Shown here piece after piece: positions 29,801 to 37,918 of a stretch of 64,000 bases of DNA. Location: assembly GCF_008370685.1 (NCBI RefSeq), contig NZ_VTZU01000025.1, positions 22,412-86,411 of the forward strand, written 5' to 3'. Source of the DNA: Aquimarina sp. RZ0. Lineage in GTDB: Bacteria; Bacteroidota; Bacteroidia; Flavobacteriales; Flavobacteriaceae. The notes beneath the pieces were generated by a model. The model searched no databases, was not told the origin of the DNA, and saw nothing but the letters and a program-made list of their open reading frames with translations. Numbering within the stretch: position 1 is the stretch's first letter; the number at the start of each line of letters is the position of its first letter. Made by a program: the position numbers and the translations under genes.

Positions 29801-31437
29801 ATACAGGATCTTTGCAACTTACAGGTAAAAATATTACTGCTGCTGATTTATCATCAGATAAGTTTTCAGTCTCTAATAACTCAATTGTAGTAACTAGAGA
29901 GAAAGATACTACTGGAGGTGGTGGCGGTAATGGAGATACGATTAGTTTATCACCAATTCATGATGCATTTATTCAGGGTATTAGAGGAACAAATAGTGAG
30001 ATTGTGAGAATAGAGCAAAATAGAAGAACAGGATATCTCATGTTTGATGTTTCTTCTGTTCAGGGAACAATAACAAAAGCTGAGCTTAAGTTTACAGTGA
30101 ATTCTGATGCTGGAAGTGGAGAAGTAAAAATAAATGAAGGAACCTCTAATAACTGGACAGAAACGACTTTGTCGGTTACAAACAAACCTGAAATAGGAAC
30201 AGAATTAGGACAGGTTAGTAGTACTTTTGCAATTGGAAATGTGAAAACGATTCCTTTGAGCATAAGTCAAATATCTGGAGATAAGATTTCTTTGATTCTT
30301 ACAGCAACTTCTGGAAATGATTTTGCCTTTGCATCAAAAGAGAACAGTTCTAACACCCCTCCACAATTAATAATTACTACAGAAAAAGTAGATGGTGGAG
30401 TCGTTAGTGGTGGTCCATTTGAGTTTACCGTTGGTGATGGTGTTGCAGATAATGTTTCTGGTGTAAAAGTAACAGGTAACAAAGGACAATCACAGTGGAT
30501 AGTTACAGATGATCAAGGTTCGATCTTGGGGCTCCCGGGGGCTCCAGAAGATGTTGATTTTGATGGAGCAGGAGAAGGAACTTGTTTTATTTATCATATG
30601 AGTTATGCTGGCGAAGTGACAGATTTGGAAAAAGGCACAAATATTCAGGCATTGACAGGTACTTTGGATCTTTCTAATCGAATAACAGTTGTTAGAAAAA
30701 CGGGGAGTACAAATAGTGAAGAAACAGTTGCATTATCAACAATTCACGATGCATACCTTCAAGGTAATACCAGACAAAATATCAATATAGTTCGTGTAGA
30801 ACAAAATAGGAGAACCGGGTATTTAATGTTTGATTTATCGTCTGTAAAAGGAGAAATTTTGGAGGCTCAATTAGAGTTTACTGTTGATAGTGATGCTGGA
30901 AATGGTAATTTAGACGTATACAAAGGAACTTCTGATAATTGGACTGAAAATAACTTGTCTAATGCCAATAAGCCTGCAAAAGGTTCATTATTAGGAAATA
31001 TAAATACTAATTATACAATTGGTACTAAGAAAATAATAAACCTTAAAGCTGGTTTGATTAAAGGCAATAAAGTAAGTCTAATATTAGAGGCTACATCAGG
31101 AAATGATTTTGCCTTCGCATCAAAAGAGAATAGAAGTGTGGGAGTACCGCAGTTGATTATAAAATATAAAGATACAGGACGTAGTACTATTGAGGATACA
31201 AGTGGTCATCTTACCGGCTTCCCTAATCCTGTAAATGATATTCTTAATTTATCAGGAATACTGGATGGAGAAAAGATATCAGTTGAGATTTATAATGTTC
31301 TGGGAGCTAAACAGAGATCAGTTGATGTCGATGCTGCCAACAATATCATAGACTTTTCTAATCTTCCTAAAGGAGCTTATTTCTTAGCAATTAGAAGTTT
31401 AGAGAGAAACGAATTCTTACGAGTAATAAAAGAGTAA
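26842..31437 (+). CDS. DUF5060 putative glycoside hydrolase, multi-module, T9SS-secreted
   Basis: 1531 residues, secreted. Signal peptide 1-21. DUF5060-like beta domain about 22-135 (KWRVHFTPDRTGTWNW). A probable TIM-barrel glycosidase about 140-530 follows, with candidate carboxylates in NWNLTEET and ANDEQGN, then a small beta domain (about 540-610) as in other DUF5060 enzymes. After that: Big_2 Ig-like about 614-695; CBM6/35-like about 706-905 (VVAVEAEHF); divergent Y about 911-1025; DNRLRE/CBM96-like about 1034-1178; Y 1183-1288; second DNRLRE-like about 1293-1445; T9SS sorting domain about 1455-1531. The substrate is unknown; DUF5060 proteins occur with marine polysaccharide utilisation. 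No CBM3 is present, so it may act on a polymer other than cellulose even though it lies in the cellulase island. Confidence 0.82.
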   Translation: MKLTKLNVLIGFLFVGFLVQGQMAEGELKRWHKVSLTFNGPNTSETENPNPFTDFRLDVTFTHQGSNARYTVPGYYAACGNAENNSCTSGNKWRVHFTPDRTGTWNWSVSFKKGSNVAMNGGGSGGGFMDGDTGNFSIAESDKSGKDFRNKDLGRLQYVGEHYLRHVGTNPGSPNGSWFIKAGADSPENAFNYVDFDATPSYNNNLNKIGNKTWQPHQRDYVAADASAYTWASGKGTEILGMFNYLAKEGANVVSFLTWNTSGDGGAVFPHILKVSEQEYGNTSRGSQWNKVHHDRFDVSKLAQWEKVMEYADKKGVYLHFKTMETENDNKMDGNKFGNERKLYYRELIARFSHHLALNWNLTEETTIPVDVAKATAKYIKDIDPYDHNIVIHTFPGKQNEGYNPLIGNKSVLTGASVQTAKSNVHRDVKRWVEKSRNEGKKWVVANDEQGNAGEGVRVSDKQVREEVLWGTLMAGGAGVEYYSGYTNDDGDINGNDHRKRGKKYKEGGYALAFFNNYLQANMINMVSSDGVTSDGNDYVFAQAGEIYAVYRPKGGSTGLNLPSGNNKYDVQWYNPRSGGNLTSKSTLGNNLVAPDNNDWVALITKKGNGGGNNTVAVTGVNVSDTNVTLSIGQTKDLDATVSPNNATNKSVTWSSSNGNVVTVNNSGVVRAVSAGIATITVTTVDGSKTATSAITVTGGGDGGGNCIPQEKNGVVAVEAEHFVSQSKDGKRKWYVLNGSGSTPTPDPDPSHHSGASDGEYLEILPDTRVTHGDPLNGDNFSNTPGKHAIVDYKIKFSSAGKYFVWVRAYSSGTEDNGVHVGINGTWPESGRRLQWCSGKNQWTWESKQRTDANHCGEAQKIYLDIPSAGVHTISFSMREDGFEMDKFVLSKTYTKPSGAGPAENLTDCGDVLDGGKVSTSNGLTSVTTITGDNVADVINFRTTSTASNSYIYVITDESGKILTTENSFHDFEGATPGICKVYGLSYTGSLQLTGKNITAADLSSDKFSVSNNSIVVTREKDTTGGGGGNGDTISLSPIHDAFIQGIRGTNSEIVRIEQNRRTGYLMFDVSSVQGTITKAELKFTVNSDAGSGEVKINEGTSNNWTETTLSVTNKPEIGTELGQVSSTFAIGNVKTIPLSISQISGDKISLILTATSGNDFAFASKENSSNTPPQLIITTEKVDGGVVSGGPFEFTVGDGVADNVSGVKVTGNKGQSQWIVTDDQGSILGLPGAPEDVDFDGAGEGTCFIYHMSYAGEVTDLEKGTNIQALTGTLDLSNRITVVRKTGSTNSEETVALSTIHDAYLQGNTRQNINIVRVEQNRRTGYLMFDLSSVKGEILEAQLEFTVDSDAGNGNLDVYKGTSDNWTENNLSNANKPAKGSLLGNINTNYTIGTKKIINLKAGLIKGNKVSLILEATSGNDFAFASKENRSVGVPQLIIKYKDTGRSTIEDTSGHLTGFPNPVNDILNLSGILDGEKISVEIYNVLGAKQRSVDVDAANNIIDFSNLPKGAYFLAIRSLERNEFLRVIKE

Positions 31438-31506
31438 ATTTCTTAAAAAAAGGTTATTAACTAAGCAAAAGGAAAAGAATAGTTAAATCAAAGTCCTTTA
31501 AAAAAC

Positions 31507-31548
31507 AAAAAAGGCTGCCTATTATATTATAATAGGCAGCCTTTTTTG
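31507..31548 (+). terminator. Terminator after DUF5060 gene
   Basis: Stem AAAAAAGGCTGCCTATT with perfect complement around a short AT loop, ending in a T-run. Confidence 0.9.
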
Positions 31549-31944
31549 TTTAGGTACCTGTCTATTATATGTTGCTTCTTTGATTTTGTTGACTTTGATA
31601 AAGAAAGATAGTATTCATCGCTGCTTAAAAGCCACTCAAGTACAAAAACATCCATTTTTTGCTTAGACAAAAAAAGAAATTATGACATAACTAAAAGCTA
31701 CGACCTCTTTTTATTTTGAAATATAAATTAAAAAAGAGCAAATTTGGATGGATAGTTTTAAGACTGAATTGAATAAGTATCGAATTCTTTAGAAATGAGT
31801 ACACATTCTAATTTAAAATATGCGGATAAGATTTTTAGAGCGAAAAAGCAGTATTAATATCCTACTTTTAGGATACAATTAATGATCGTATTTATTATGA
31901 TTTATTAATAAAAAATAGACTCAACTAACTATATCAATTTCTTA

Positions 31945-31977
31945 AAAGGCTGTCTGGATTACCAGACAGCCTTTCTT
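31945..31977 (+). terminator. Second terminator-like hairpin before GH9 gene
   Basis: Stem AAAGGCTGTCTGG / CCAGACAGCCTTT followed by CTTT. No recognisable gene precedes it, so it may end an unannotated small RNA or be a relic. Confidence 0.7.
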
Positions 31978-32191
31978 TACTTTATATAATCATAATACTG
32001 ATTTGCAGAGAAAATCACTTTTTTTAACCTATAAGATTCTTATAACTATCTTAACAATGTCATTTTGATTAAAAATTATTGCAATAAGAGATTTATATAT
32101 TTCGTTTGAAAGCCTATAATTGCAAAATAAAATTTTTATTCAATACATTATATTTAACAAACGTAACGTTTAACGCAAATCATTATTAGAA

Positions 32192-34378
32192 ATGAAAAGA
32201 AATCAACTAAACTTATTTTTAGTGGTATTAAGTCTTTATTGTGGACAATTAATAGCACAATTTAATTATGGAGAAGCATTACAAAAAGCGCTTTTTTTCT
32301 ATGAAGTACAGCAGTCAGGAGAATTGCCAGATTGGAATCGAGTATCCTGGAGGGGAGACTCAGCATTAGAAGATGGTTCTGATGTTGGATTAGATCTTAC
32401 AGGAGGTTGGTATGATGCTGGAGATCATGTGAAATTTAATTTCCCAATGGCATATAGTGTAACAACATTAGCTTGGGGTGCTATAGAATATGAAGATGCA
32501 TACAGAGACAGTGGGCAATTAGATATTATAAAAAGAAACTTAAGGTTTGTTACTGATTACCTTTTAAAATGTCATACAGCACCTAATGAGTTATATGGAC
32601 AAGTAGGTAATGGAGGTGTTGATCATGGATGGTGGGGTTCTCCAGAAGTGTACCCAAGAGAACGACCTTCTTATAAGATCGATGAGGCAAACCCTGGATC
32701 TGATCTTGCTGCAGAAACAGCAGCAGCAATGGCAGCAGTTAGTATTTTATTAAAAGATGATGATCCTACTTATAGCGCTACTTTAGTAACTCATGCAAAA
32801 CAATTATATAATTTTGCAGATAATTTTAGAGATGAGTATTCTAATTCTATAACAGACGCAGCTGGATTTTATAGATCATTTAGTAGTTATCAGGACGAAC
32901 TGGTTTGGGGTGCTTCTTGGTTATATAGAGCTACAAACGAAGCTCAGTATCTAGACAAGGCAGAGTCAGAATATGACAACTTGCAGCGAGAAGGTCAAAG
33001 TACAATTGCAAAATATAAAGAAGCTTTTTCTTGGGATGATAAAGCATATGGAGCGTATGTGTTATTAGCAGAACTTACCGGAAAGGATAAATATAAAGAA
33101 GATGCAGAGCGTAATCTTGATTATTTTTCTTTTAATGTTAATGGAGAATCTGTTCCTACAACACCAGGAGGATTACCACATTTAAGACAATGGGGTACAG
33201 TTAGATATGCGTCAAATGTTTCATTGTTATCTGTTATTTATGCGGATAAAGTGACAACTGATCCCGTTAAACAAGCAAGATATGGTGATTTTGCTAAAAG
33301 AATGGTGGATTATGCATTGGGAGATAATCCTATTAATAGAAGTTTTATGGTAGGTTTTGGTAATAACCCTGCGAATGATCCTCATCATAGAGCAAATAGT
33401 GGTAATTGGACAAATAGTCAGAGTGGACCACCAGAAGTAGCAAGTCACGTTATATTTGGAGCAGTAGTTGGAGGTCCAAAATCTCCAGATAATGATGATT
33501 TTGTAGATGATAGAGGTGAATTTATAGCGAATGAAGTAGCTTGTGATTATAATGCAGCTATAACAGGTGTATTAGCAAGAATGTATGGAGAGTTTGGAGG
33601 AGATCCATTATCTGATTTTCCTGTGGATGAAGTACCTTCTAGATCTGAAATTCGTTCAGTATCAAAATTTAATAGCAATAACCCATTCGGAAGTACAATC
33701 AGAATTTTAATACAGAATAGAACTGCATGGCCGGCAAGAGTGACGGATAAACTAAGTTATAGATATTTCTTTGATATATCAGAAGGTATTGCAGCAGGAA
33801 AAACCATTGATGATTATGATATCTCTCTTAATGGCGTTGGAAGTAGCGCTCAAATGGAGATCAAATCTGCTGGAGGAAGTATTTATTATGCAGAGATCAC
33901 CAATCTACCGTCTATAGCACCTATAGGAGATCCTCAGTTCAGAACAGAAACTCAAATTAATGTAAGAGTTCAAAATGGAGTGCCTTATGATACTTCTAAT
34001 GATTGGTCTGCACAGGGAATAAATGAGTCTGAAGATTTAGAAAGTGAAAATATTCCAGTGTATGATGATGGAGTATTAGTATTTGGTAACGAGCCTGGAG
34101 GTTTGTTATCAGTAGATGATATTAATGAGTCTGGATTGGTAGTATATCCAAACCCATCAAAAAGGGTTTTAAACATATCCGGAGATACTTCAGTATTACA
34201 AAACGGAAAAATTGTAATCACCGGAATTTTGGGTAATACAATCTATAATAAATCTATAACCAATAATACTACTGGTACTATAGCAATAAATACTATTGAT
34301 TTTGCATCAGGAGTATATTTCCTTAATCTTACTACCAATGAAGGACGTCAACTAACGTCTAAGTTTGTAAAGGAATAA
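32192..34378 (+). CDS. GH9-CBM3c processive endoglucanase with T9SS tail
   Basis: 728 residues, secreted. Signal peptide about 1-23. GH9 domain about 24-470 with GGWYDAGDHVKF (D75, D78), DPHHRANSG and the catalytic acid E448 in ANEVACDYNA. It is fused to a CBM3c-like module about 482-638 (NRTAWPARVTDKLSYRYF) and a T9SS sorting domain about 648-728. GH9 directly followed by CBM3c is the theme B arrangement of processive endoglucanases such as Thermobifida Cel9A; CBM3c feeds a chain into the active site rather than binding strongly. Its GH9-CBM3c half matches the N-terminal half of the 5704 protein in order and many motifs, so the two are paralogues. It closes the cellulase island and is followed by a terminator. 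Confidence 0.95.
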   Translation: MKRNQLNLFLVVLSLYCGQLIAQFNYGEALQKALFFYEVQQSGELPDWNRVSWRGDSALEDGSDVGLDLTGGWYDAGDHVKFNFPMAYSVTTLAWGAIEYEDAYRDSGQLDIIKRNLRFVTDYLLKCHTAPNELYGQVGNGGVDHGWWGSPEVYPRERPSYKIDEANPGSDLAAETAAAMAAVSILLKDDDPTYSATLVTHAKQLYNFADNFRDEYSNSITDAAGFYRSFSSYQDELVWGASWLYRATNEAQYLDKAESEYDNLQREGQSTIAKYKEAFSWDDKAYGAYVLLAELTGKDKYKEDAERNLDYFSFNVNGESVPTTPGGLPHLRQWGTVRYASNVSLLSVIYADKVTTDPVKQARYGDFAKRMVDYALGDNPINRSFMVGFGNNPANDPHHRANSGNWTNSQSGPPEVASHVIFGAVVGGPKSPDNDDFVDDRGEFIANEVACDYNAAITGVLARMYGEFGGDPLSDFPVDEVPSRSEIRSVSKFNSNNPFGSTIRILIQNRTAWPARVTDKLSYRYFFDISEGIAAGKTIDDYDISLNGVGSSAQMEIKSAGGSIYYAEITNLPSIAPIGDPQFRTETQINVRVQNGVPYDTSNDWSAQGINESEDLESENIPVYDDGVLVFGNEPGGLLSVDDINESGLVVYPNPSKRVLNISGDTSVLQNGKIVITGILGNTIYNKSITNNTTGTIAINTIDFASGVYFLNLTTNEGRQLTSKFVKE

Positions 34379-34414
34379 ATTCCATAGAATATTTTAAATT
34401 GATTTAATACTTGT

Positions 34415-34448
34415 AAAAGCTGCCCTATCAGAGGGCAGCTTTTTTTTA
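34415..34448 (+). terminator. Terminator after GH9 gene
   Basis: Stem AAAAGCTGCCCT / AGGGCAGCTTTT around a short loop, ending in eight T. Confidence 0.9.
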
Positions 34449-34647
34449 TATATGAACCAAATGACTGGATACTCTGAGTTTGTTTACCAAAAGCATGATG
34501 TGTAAACCGAATTCTTTTTAATTTGTTACGTATTCTAGTTTTAGGCAAGCGTATAATAGATGTGTGTAGTTGTGAAGATCATTGATGTGTTTATTTGCAG
34601 TCATATTAATAAAATTATAAATTTATTAGTCATCAAACTCAACTCGA

Positions 34648-34684
34648 GAAAAGGCTGTCAGTTAACTGGACAGCCTTTTCTTAT
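34648..34684 (+). terminator. Second terminator-like hairpin before MATE gene
   Basis: Stem GAAAAGGCTGTC / GACAGCCTTTTC around a nearly palindromic AGTTAACTG. It is similar in sequence to the hairpin at 31945 (shared AAAGGCTGTC) and, like it, follows a segment without a recognised gene. Confidence 0.65.
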
Positions 34685-34730
34685 GGAATAAACTTGCAGT
34701 AACAAGCTATATTCTGAGATGTAATCTTAC

Positions 34731-34738
34731 TATCTTTG
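34731..34738 (+). promoter_or_regulatory. Likely -7 promoter box for MATE gene
   Basis: TATCTTTG fits the Bacteroidota TAnnTTTG consensus and lies about 19 bases before the ATG at 34757, giving a very short leader. A clear upstream TTTG box is not evident. Confidence 0.45.
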
Positions 34739-34756
34739 CCAACTCAAAAAAGAAAC

Positions 34757-36136
34757 ATGTTGCATCAATACACAAAAGAGTTTAGGTATAATCTTAAGTT
34801 AGCTGCTCCGGTAATGTTGGGAATGTTAGGGCATACTTTTGTAGGATTGATAGATAATGTTATGGTTGGGCAATTGGGAACAGCAGAATTGGCAGCAGTA
34901 TCTCTGGGGAACAGTTTTATGTTTATCGCGATGTCTCTGGGTATTGGGTTCTCTATGGCAATCACGCCTTTGGTAGCAGAAGCGGATGGAGAAAATAATT
35001 TTACTAGTGGTAAATCAATCTTTAAACACGGTTTTCTTTTGTGTACAGTCCTTGGCGTACTATTGTTTATAGGGGTAGTGTTTGCCAGACCTCTTATGTA
35101 TCTAATGAAGCAGCCTACAGAGGTTGTAGCATTGGCAATACCCTATCTGGATCTGGTGGCAGTCTCATTAATCCCTCTAATAGGTTTTCAGGCACTAAAA
35201 CAATTTTCTGATGGGTTGTCAATGACCAAATACCCAATGTATGCTACTCTAATAGCTAATGTTGTCAACGTAGTTTTAAATTATCTATTAATTTTTGGAA
35301 AATTTGGTTTTCCTGAGATGGGTATTGTGGGAGCGGCAGTAGGAACATTGGTCTCCAGACTAATAATGGTTATTTTTTTATGGATATTGCTAAAAAGCAA
35401 AGAAAAATCTAAAGCATATCTGTCATCTATCAAATTTTTTATTTTAGAAAATAAAATGTTTAAAAAAATAGTCTTGTTAGGTTTTCCCTCTGCCTTACAA
35501 ATGTTTTTTGAAGTAGGTATTTTTACCGCAGCAATTTGGCTATCGGGGATTTTGGGTAAAAACCCACAGGCAGCTAATCAAATAGCACTAAACCTTGCTT
35601 CTATGACATTTATGGTAGCTATGGGGCTAAGTGTAACAGCAATGGTGAGAGTAGGAAACCAAAAAGGACTCCAGCAGTTTAAAGAATTAAGGAGAATAGC
35701 ATTTTCGATTTTTTTGTTGACACTCCTGATAGAAGTAGCATTTGCTTTACTTTTTATAGTTTTTAATACAGTGCTACCACAGATTTATCTTGATGTAAAT
35801 GATCTGGAAAATTTATCGGATACTAATGAAGTTATTGGTATCGCTGCCCGACTTCTGATAATTGCAGCATTATTTCAGATATCAGACGGAATTCAAGTAG
35901 TAGTTTTGGGAGCTCTTAGAGGTTTACAGGATGTAAAAATTCCTACAGTTGTTACGTTTATTGCCTATTGGATTGTTGGTTTTCCTATTAGTTATTATTT
36001 AGGATTGTATACAGAATATAAAAATTCGGGCATTTGGATTGGATTATTAGCAGGATTATCAGTGTCTGCAATACTGTTATCTATGAGGTTCAACTATTTG
36101 AGTAAAGATTTAATATCCAGAAAAGGAAATTTATAA
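34757..36136 (+). CDS. MATE family multidrug/cation efflux protein
   Basis: 459 residues from the ATG at 34757; the upstream TTG at 34736 overlaps the likely promoter and adds only seven residues. It is an inner-membrane protein with about twelve hydrophobic segments. Family features include the N-terminal LAAPVMLGMLGHTFVGLIDNVMVGQLG, broken here as LAAPVMLGMLGHT then IDNVMVGQLG, followed by PLVAEADG, and a repeat of the motif in the second half (GFPSALQMFFEVGIF, NPQAANQIALNLASM). NorM-type MATE proteins export cationic drugs in exchange for sodium or protons. The substrate is unknown. It has no obvious link to the cellulase island, from which terminators separate it. Confidence 0.93.
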   Translation: MLHQYTKEFRYNLKLAAPVMLGMLGHTFVGLIDNVMVGQLGTAELAAVSLGNSFMFIAMSLGIGFSMAITPLVAEADGENNFTSGKSIFKHGFLLCTVLGVLLFIGVVFARPLMYLMKQPTEVVALAIPYLDLVAVSLIPLIGFQALKQFSDGLSMTKYPMYATLIANVVNVVLNYLLIFGKFGFPEMGIVGAAVGTLVSRLIMVIFLWILLKSKEKSKAYLSSIKFFILENKMFKKIVLLGFPSALQMFFEVGIFTAAIWLSGILGKNPQAANQIALNLASMTFMVAMGLSVTAMVRVGNQKGLQQFKELRRIAFSIFLLTLLIEVAFALLFIVFNTVLPQIYLDVNDLENLSDTNEVIGIAARLLIIAALFQISDGIQVVVLGALRGLQDVKIPTVVTFIAYWIVGFPISYYLGLYTEYKNSGIWIGLLAGLSVSAILLSMRFNYLSKDLISRKGNL

Positions 36137-36289
36137 AAATTTTAATAATCTCTTTTTAAGATTTGCAATATAGAAAGTTTTACATCGTTTCTTTTTTTGG
36201 ATTAGTTTTTGTTACTTTCCAAAAGTATATTTTGTATTAATATATATTTAACTATATTTCAACATAATTACCAACACAAAAGAAAAGAG

Positions 36290-37363
36290 ATGCGAAGCCC
36301 AAAATCTAACCTTTACTTTTTGCTTATTTTATTTTTAGTGATCGCTAATAATAATGTGAGTCAAGCTCAAAATTTAATTCCTAATCCAAGTTTTGAAACT
36401 ACAAATGCTGCAGTAAAAAAACTAAAGCATGAGATGAGAAACTTTGGTATTATAGCTAATTGGAAATCATTAACCAATACGCCGGATGCACATCACCCTG
36501 CTGTCAATGAGGTGAATTTTGCTCATAAGGCACCAGGTTTTTTAAAACAATTTGGTCCTCAAGAACCTAGAACAGGGGAAGGAAAAGTTGGGTTATATGT
36601 AACCAATAATAATTCTAAAGAATCTATTACAGCTAAATTAATAACACCATTAAAAGCAGGGAAATATTATTATTTTCATATGTATGTATCTTTAGGAGAA
36701 GGTTTGTCTAACTCCTGTACTTCTTCTATAGGATCTTATTTTACAGCAAGAGTACCCAGAATTACAGAGACATCAACATATAAATTACATATTAAATCTT
36801 CTGAAATGGTTTGTGATACTCAGGAGTGGACTAAAGTATGTGGAGTGTATAAAGCAAAAGGGACAGAGAAATATGTCTCTCTTGGATATTTTTCTGATAG
36901 TGCTAACGGTAAATCTTTAAAAGGAGGAGATTTTAGTGATGCATATTATTATATAGATGATGTAGAATTAAGAGAAATGAAAGATATACAGAATCTAAAT
37001 GTTAATGATATCTGTAATATGGCATTAGATTTTTCTGATATAGAATACCTGATTGGAGAAAGTGAGGTATATGAAGAAATAAAGACAGCTTTAGACTCGT
37101 ATCTGCAATACCTCAAAATATTTGATGTAAATAGTATTAAGATTATTGGACATGCAAATGATTCTGAAATAGAATTTGAGAACGAAATTTTGTCTGCCGC
37201 GCGTGCAGGTTTTGTGAAAACTTACCTTGTAGAAAATGGTGTAGATGAATCGTTGATAGAGTTTATGGGAGTAAGTAATACTCAACCAAGAGAAGAAGAA
37301 GGAATTGATCCTGCAGAACTAGGATCAAATGCCAGAGTACAGATTATTATAGAATCAAAATAA
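36290..37363 (+). CDS. Secreted OmpA-like domain protein
   Basis: 357 residues from the ATG at 36290, which follows a purine-rich AAAGAAAAGAG; an upstream TTG frame would put 27 residues before the signal peptide. The signal peptide is about 1-25 (ends VSQAQ). The N-terminal part (NLIPNPSFE, about 27-230) is a beta-sandwich of the kind often found after that motif in Bacteroidota envelope proteins. The C-terminal part about 250-355 is OmpA-like, with IKIIGHAND, SAARAGFVKTYLVENGVD and SNARVQI, predicted to hold peptidoglycan. The role is probably envelope anchoring. A long terminator follows. Confidence 0.8.
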   Translation: MRSPKSNLYFLLILFLVIANNNVSQAQNLIPNPSFETTNAAVKKLKHEMRNFGIIANWKSLTNTPDAHHPAVNEVNFAHKAPGFLKQFGPQEPRTGEGKVGLYVTNNNSKESITAKLITPLKAGKYYYFHMYVSLGEGLSNSCTSSIGSYFTARVPRITETSTYKLHIKSSEMVCDTQEWTKVCGVYKAKGTEKYVSLGYFSDSANGKSLKGGDFSDAYYYIDDVELREMKDIQNLNVNDICNMALDFSDIEYLIGESEVYEEIKTALDSYLQYLKIFDVNSIKIIGHANDSEIEFENEILSAARAGFVKTYLVENGVDESLIEFMGVSNTQPREEEGIDPAELGSNARVQIIIESK

Positions 37364-37373
37364 AGTCTTAATA

Positions 37374-37429
37374 AACAAACACAAAAAGAGGTAAATTTTA
37401 TTTAAAATTTACCTCTTTTTGTGTTTGTT
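37374..37429. terminator. Long perfect hairpin terminator
   Basis: Twenty-five-base perfect arms around a 6-base loop, with AAAAAGAGGTAAATTT in the left arm. The A-rich and T-rich outer arms let it work on either strand. It lies 10 bases after the OmpA-like gene. Confidence 0.85.
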
Positions 37430-37456
37430 ATTTTGATTTGAAACTTCGTAGCTTTG
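37424..37456 (+). promoter_or_regulatory. Likely Bacteroidota promoter for small acidic protein
   Basis: TTTG at 37424-37427 and TAGCTTTG at 37449-37456, spaced 21 bases, match the TTTG/TAnnTTTG consensus. The ATG is 22 bases further on. Confidence 0.5.
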
Positions 37457-37478
37457 TTATCTAATTTTAAAAAAAACT

Positions 37479-37706
37479 ATGGGGTTCCCAAAATTTCTAT
37501 TAGGTGATAATACAGATCACCCAGATTCAATCTTTATAATTCATACAGAGTTCCCCAGATTTATTATAAATCTGGAGAATGACGAAGTAGAATGGTTAGA
37601 AGAATTTGATAAGGAAGATAAAAGTGAATTAGAGAGCGAAGCAGAAAGTTTGATCCAGGCGGCGAATGATTTTTATGATCGGGAAATTGAGCGTTATGAT
37701 GGATGA
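37479..37706 (+). CDS. Small acidic protein of unknown function
   Basis: 75 residues, strongly acidic (runs such as NLENDEVEWLEEFDKEDKSE), no signal peptide or membrane segment. The N-terminal half looks like beta strands and the C-terminal half an amphipathic helix. It has a matching promoter and a good ATG, so I take it as real. I do not recognise a characterised family. It stands alone between a terminator and a repeat element. Confidence 0.7.
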   Translation: MGFPKFLLGDNTDHPDSIFIIHTEFPRFIINLENDEVEWLEEFDKEDKSELESEAESLIQAANDFYDREIERYDG

Positions 37707-37724
37707 TACGCAACCTGTTATACC

Positions 37725-37875
37725 ATTTTCGCTTTAAAATTACCCAAATAAAATACAGTTGTTTTTTCTTTAGGCAAAAAAGAAAAGTTCAGTATAGCCT
37801 AAGCTACAGTTAATTTTTATTTTAAAGCATAAGGGGAAAAGAACAAATTTTAGGGGGTAATTTTAAGGTAGAAAT
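37725..37875. repeat. Inverted-repeat element of about 150 bp
   Basis: Ends carry TTAAAATTACCC and its complement GGGTAATTTTAA, and the similarity continues outward by about nine imperfect bases. The interior has a T-rich arm (GTTGTTTTTTCTTT), TAGCCTAAGCTA and an A-rich arm (AAGGGGAAAAGAAC), the same plan as the core of the family 1 elements and of the 45742 element. No target duplication could be defined. It is non-coding. Confidence 0.65.
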
Positions 37876-37918
37876 TATTTAATTATTTTAATGTTCAAGA
37901 AATACTTATTGTTTTTTT

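Larger units (their letters stand above)
31438..32191 (+). other. Intergenic region with two terminators and a degenerate hairpin repeat
   Basis: About 750 bases with no gene. It is framed by two strong hairpins (31507-31547 and 31945-31974). Between them, around 31640-31750, lies a degenerate inverted repeat whose core (AGCTACG next to T-rich and A-rich arms) resembles the interior of the other hairpin repeats in this window. The last 200 bases should hold the promoter of the GH9 gene at 32192. Confidence 0.5.
34379..34756 (+). other. Intergenic region with two hairpins before MATE gene
   Basis: About 380 bases, no gene. It contains a terminator for the GH9 gene (34415-34448), a second terminator-like hairpin (34648-34684) and a likely -7 box (34731-34738). 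Confidence 0.5.

Noticed and set aside
5704..34378. Cellulosome or SusCD-type locus
   Set aside because: No cohesin, dockerin, SusC or SusD sequence was seen; every large enzyme has a T9SS tail instead.
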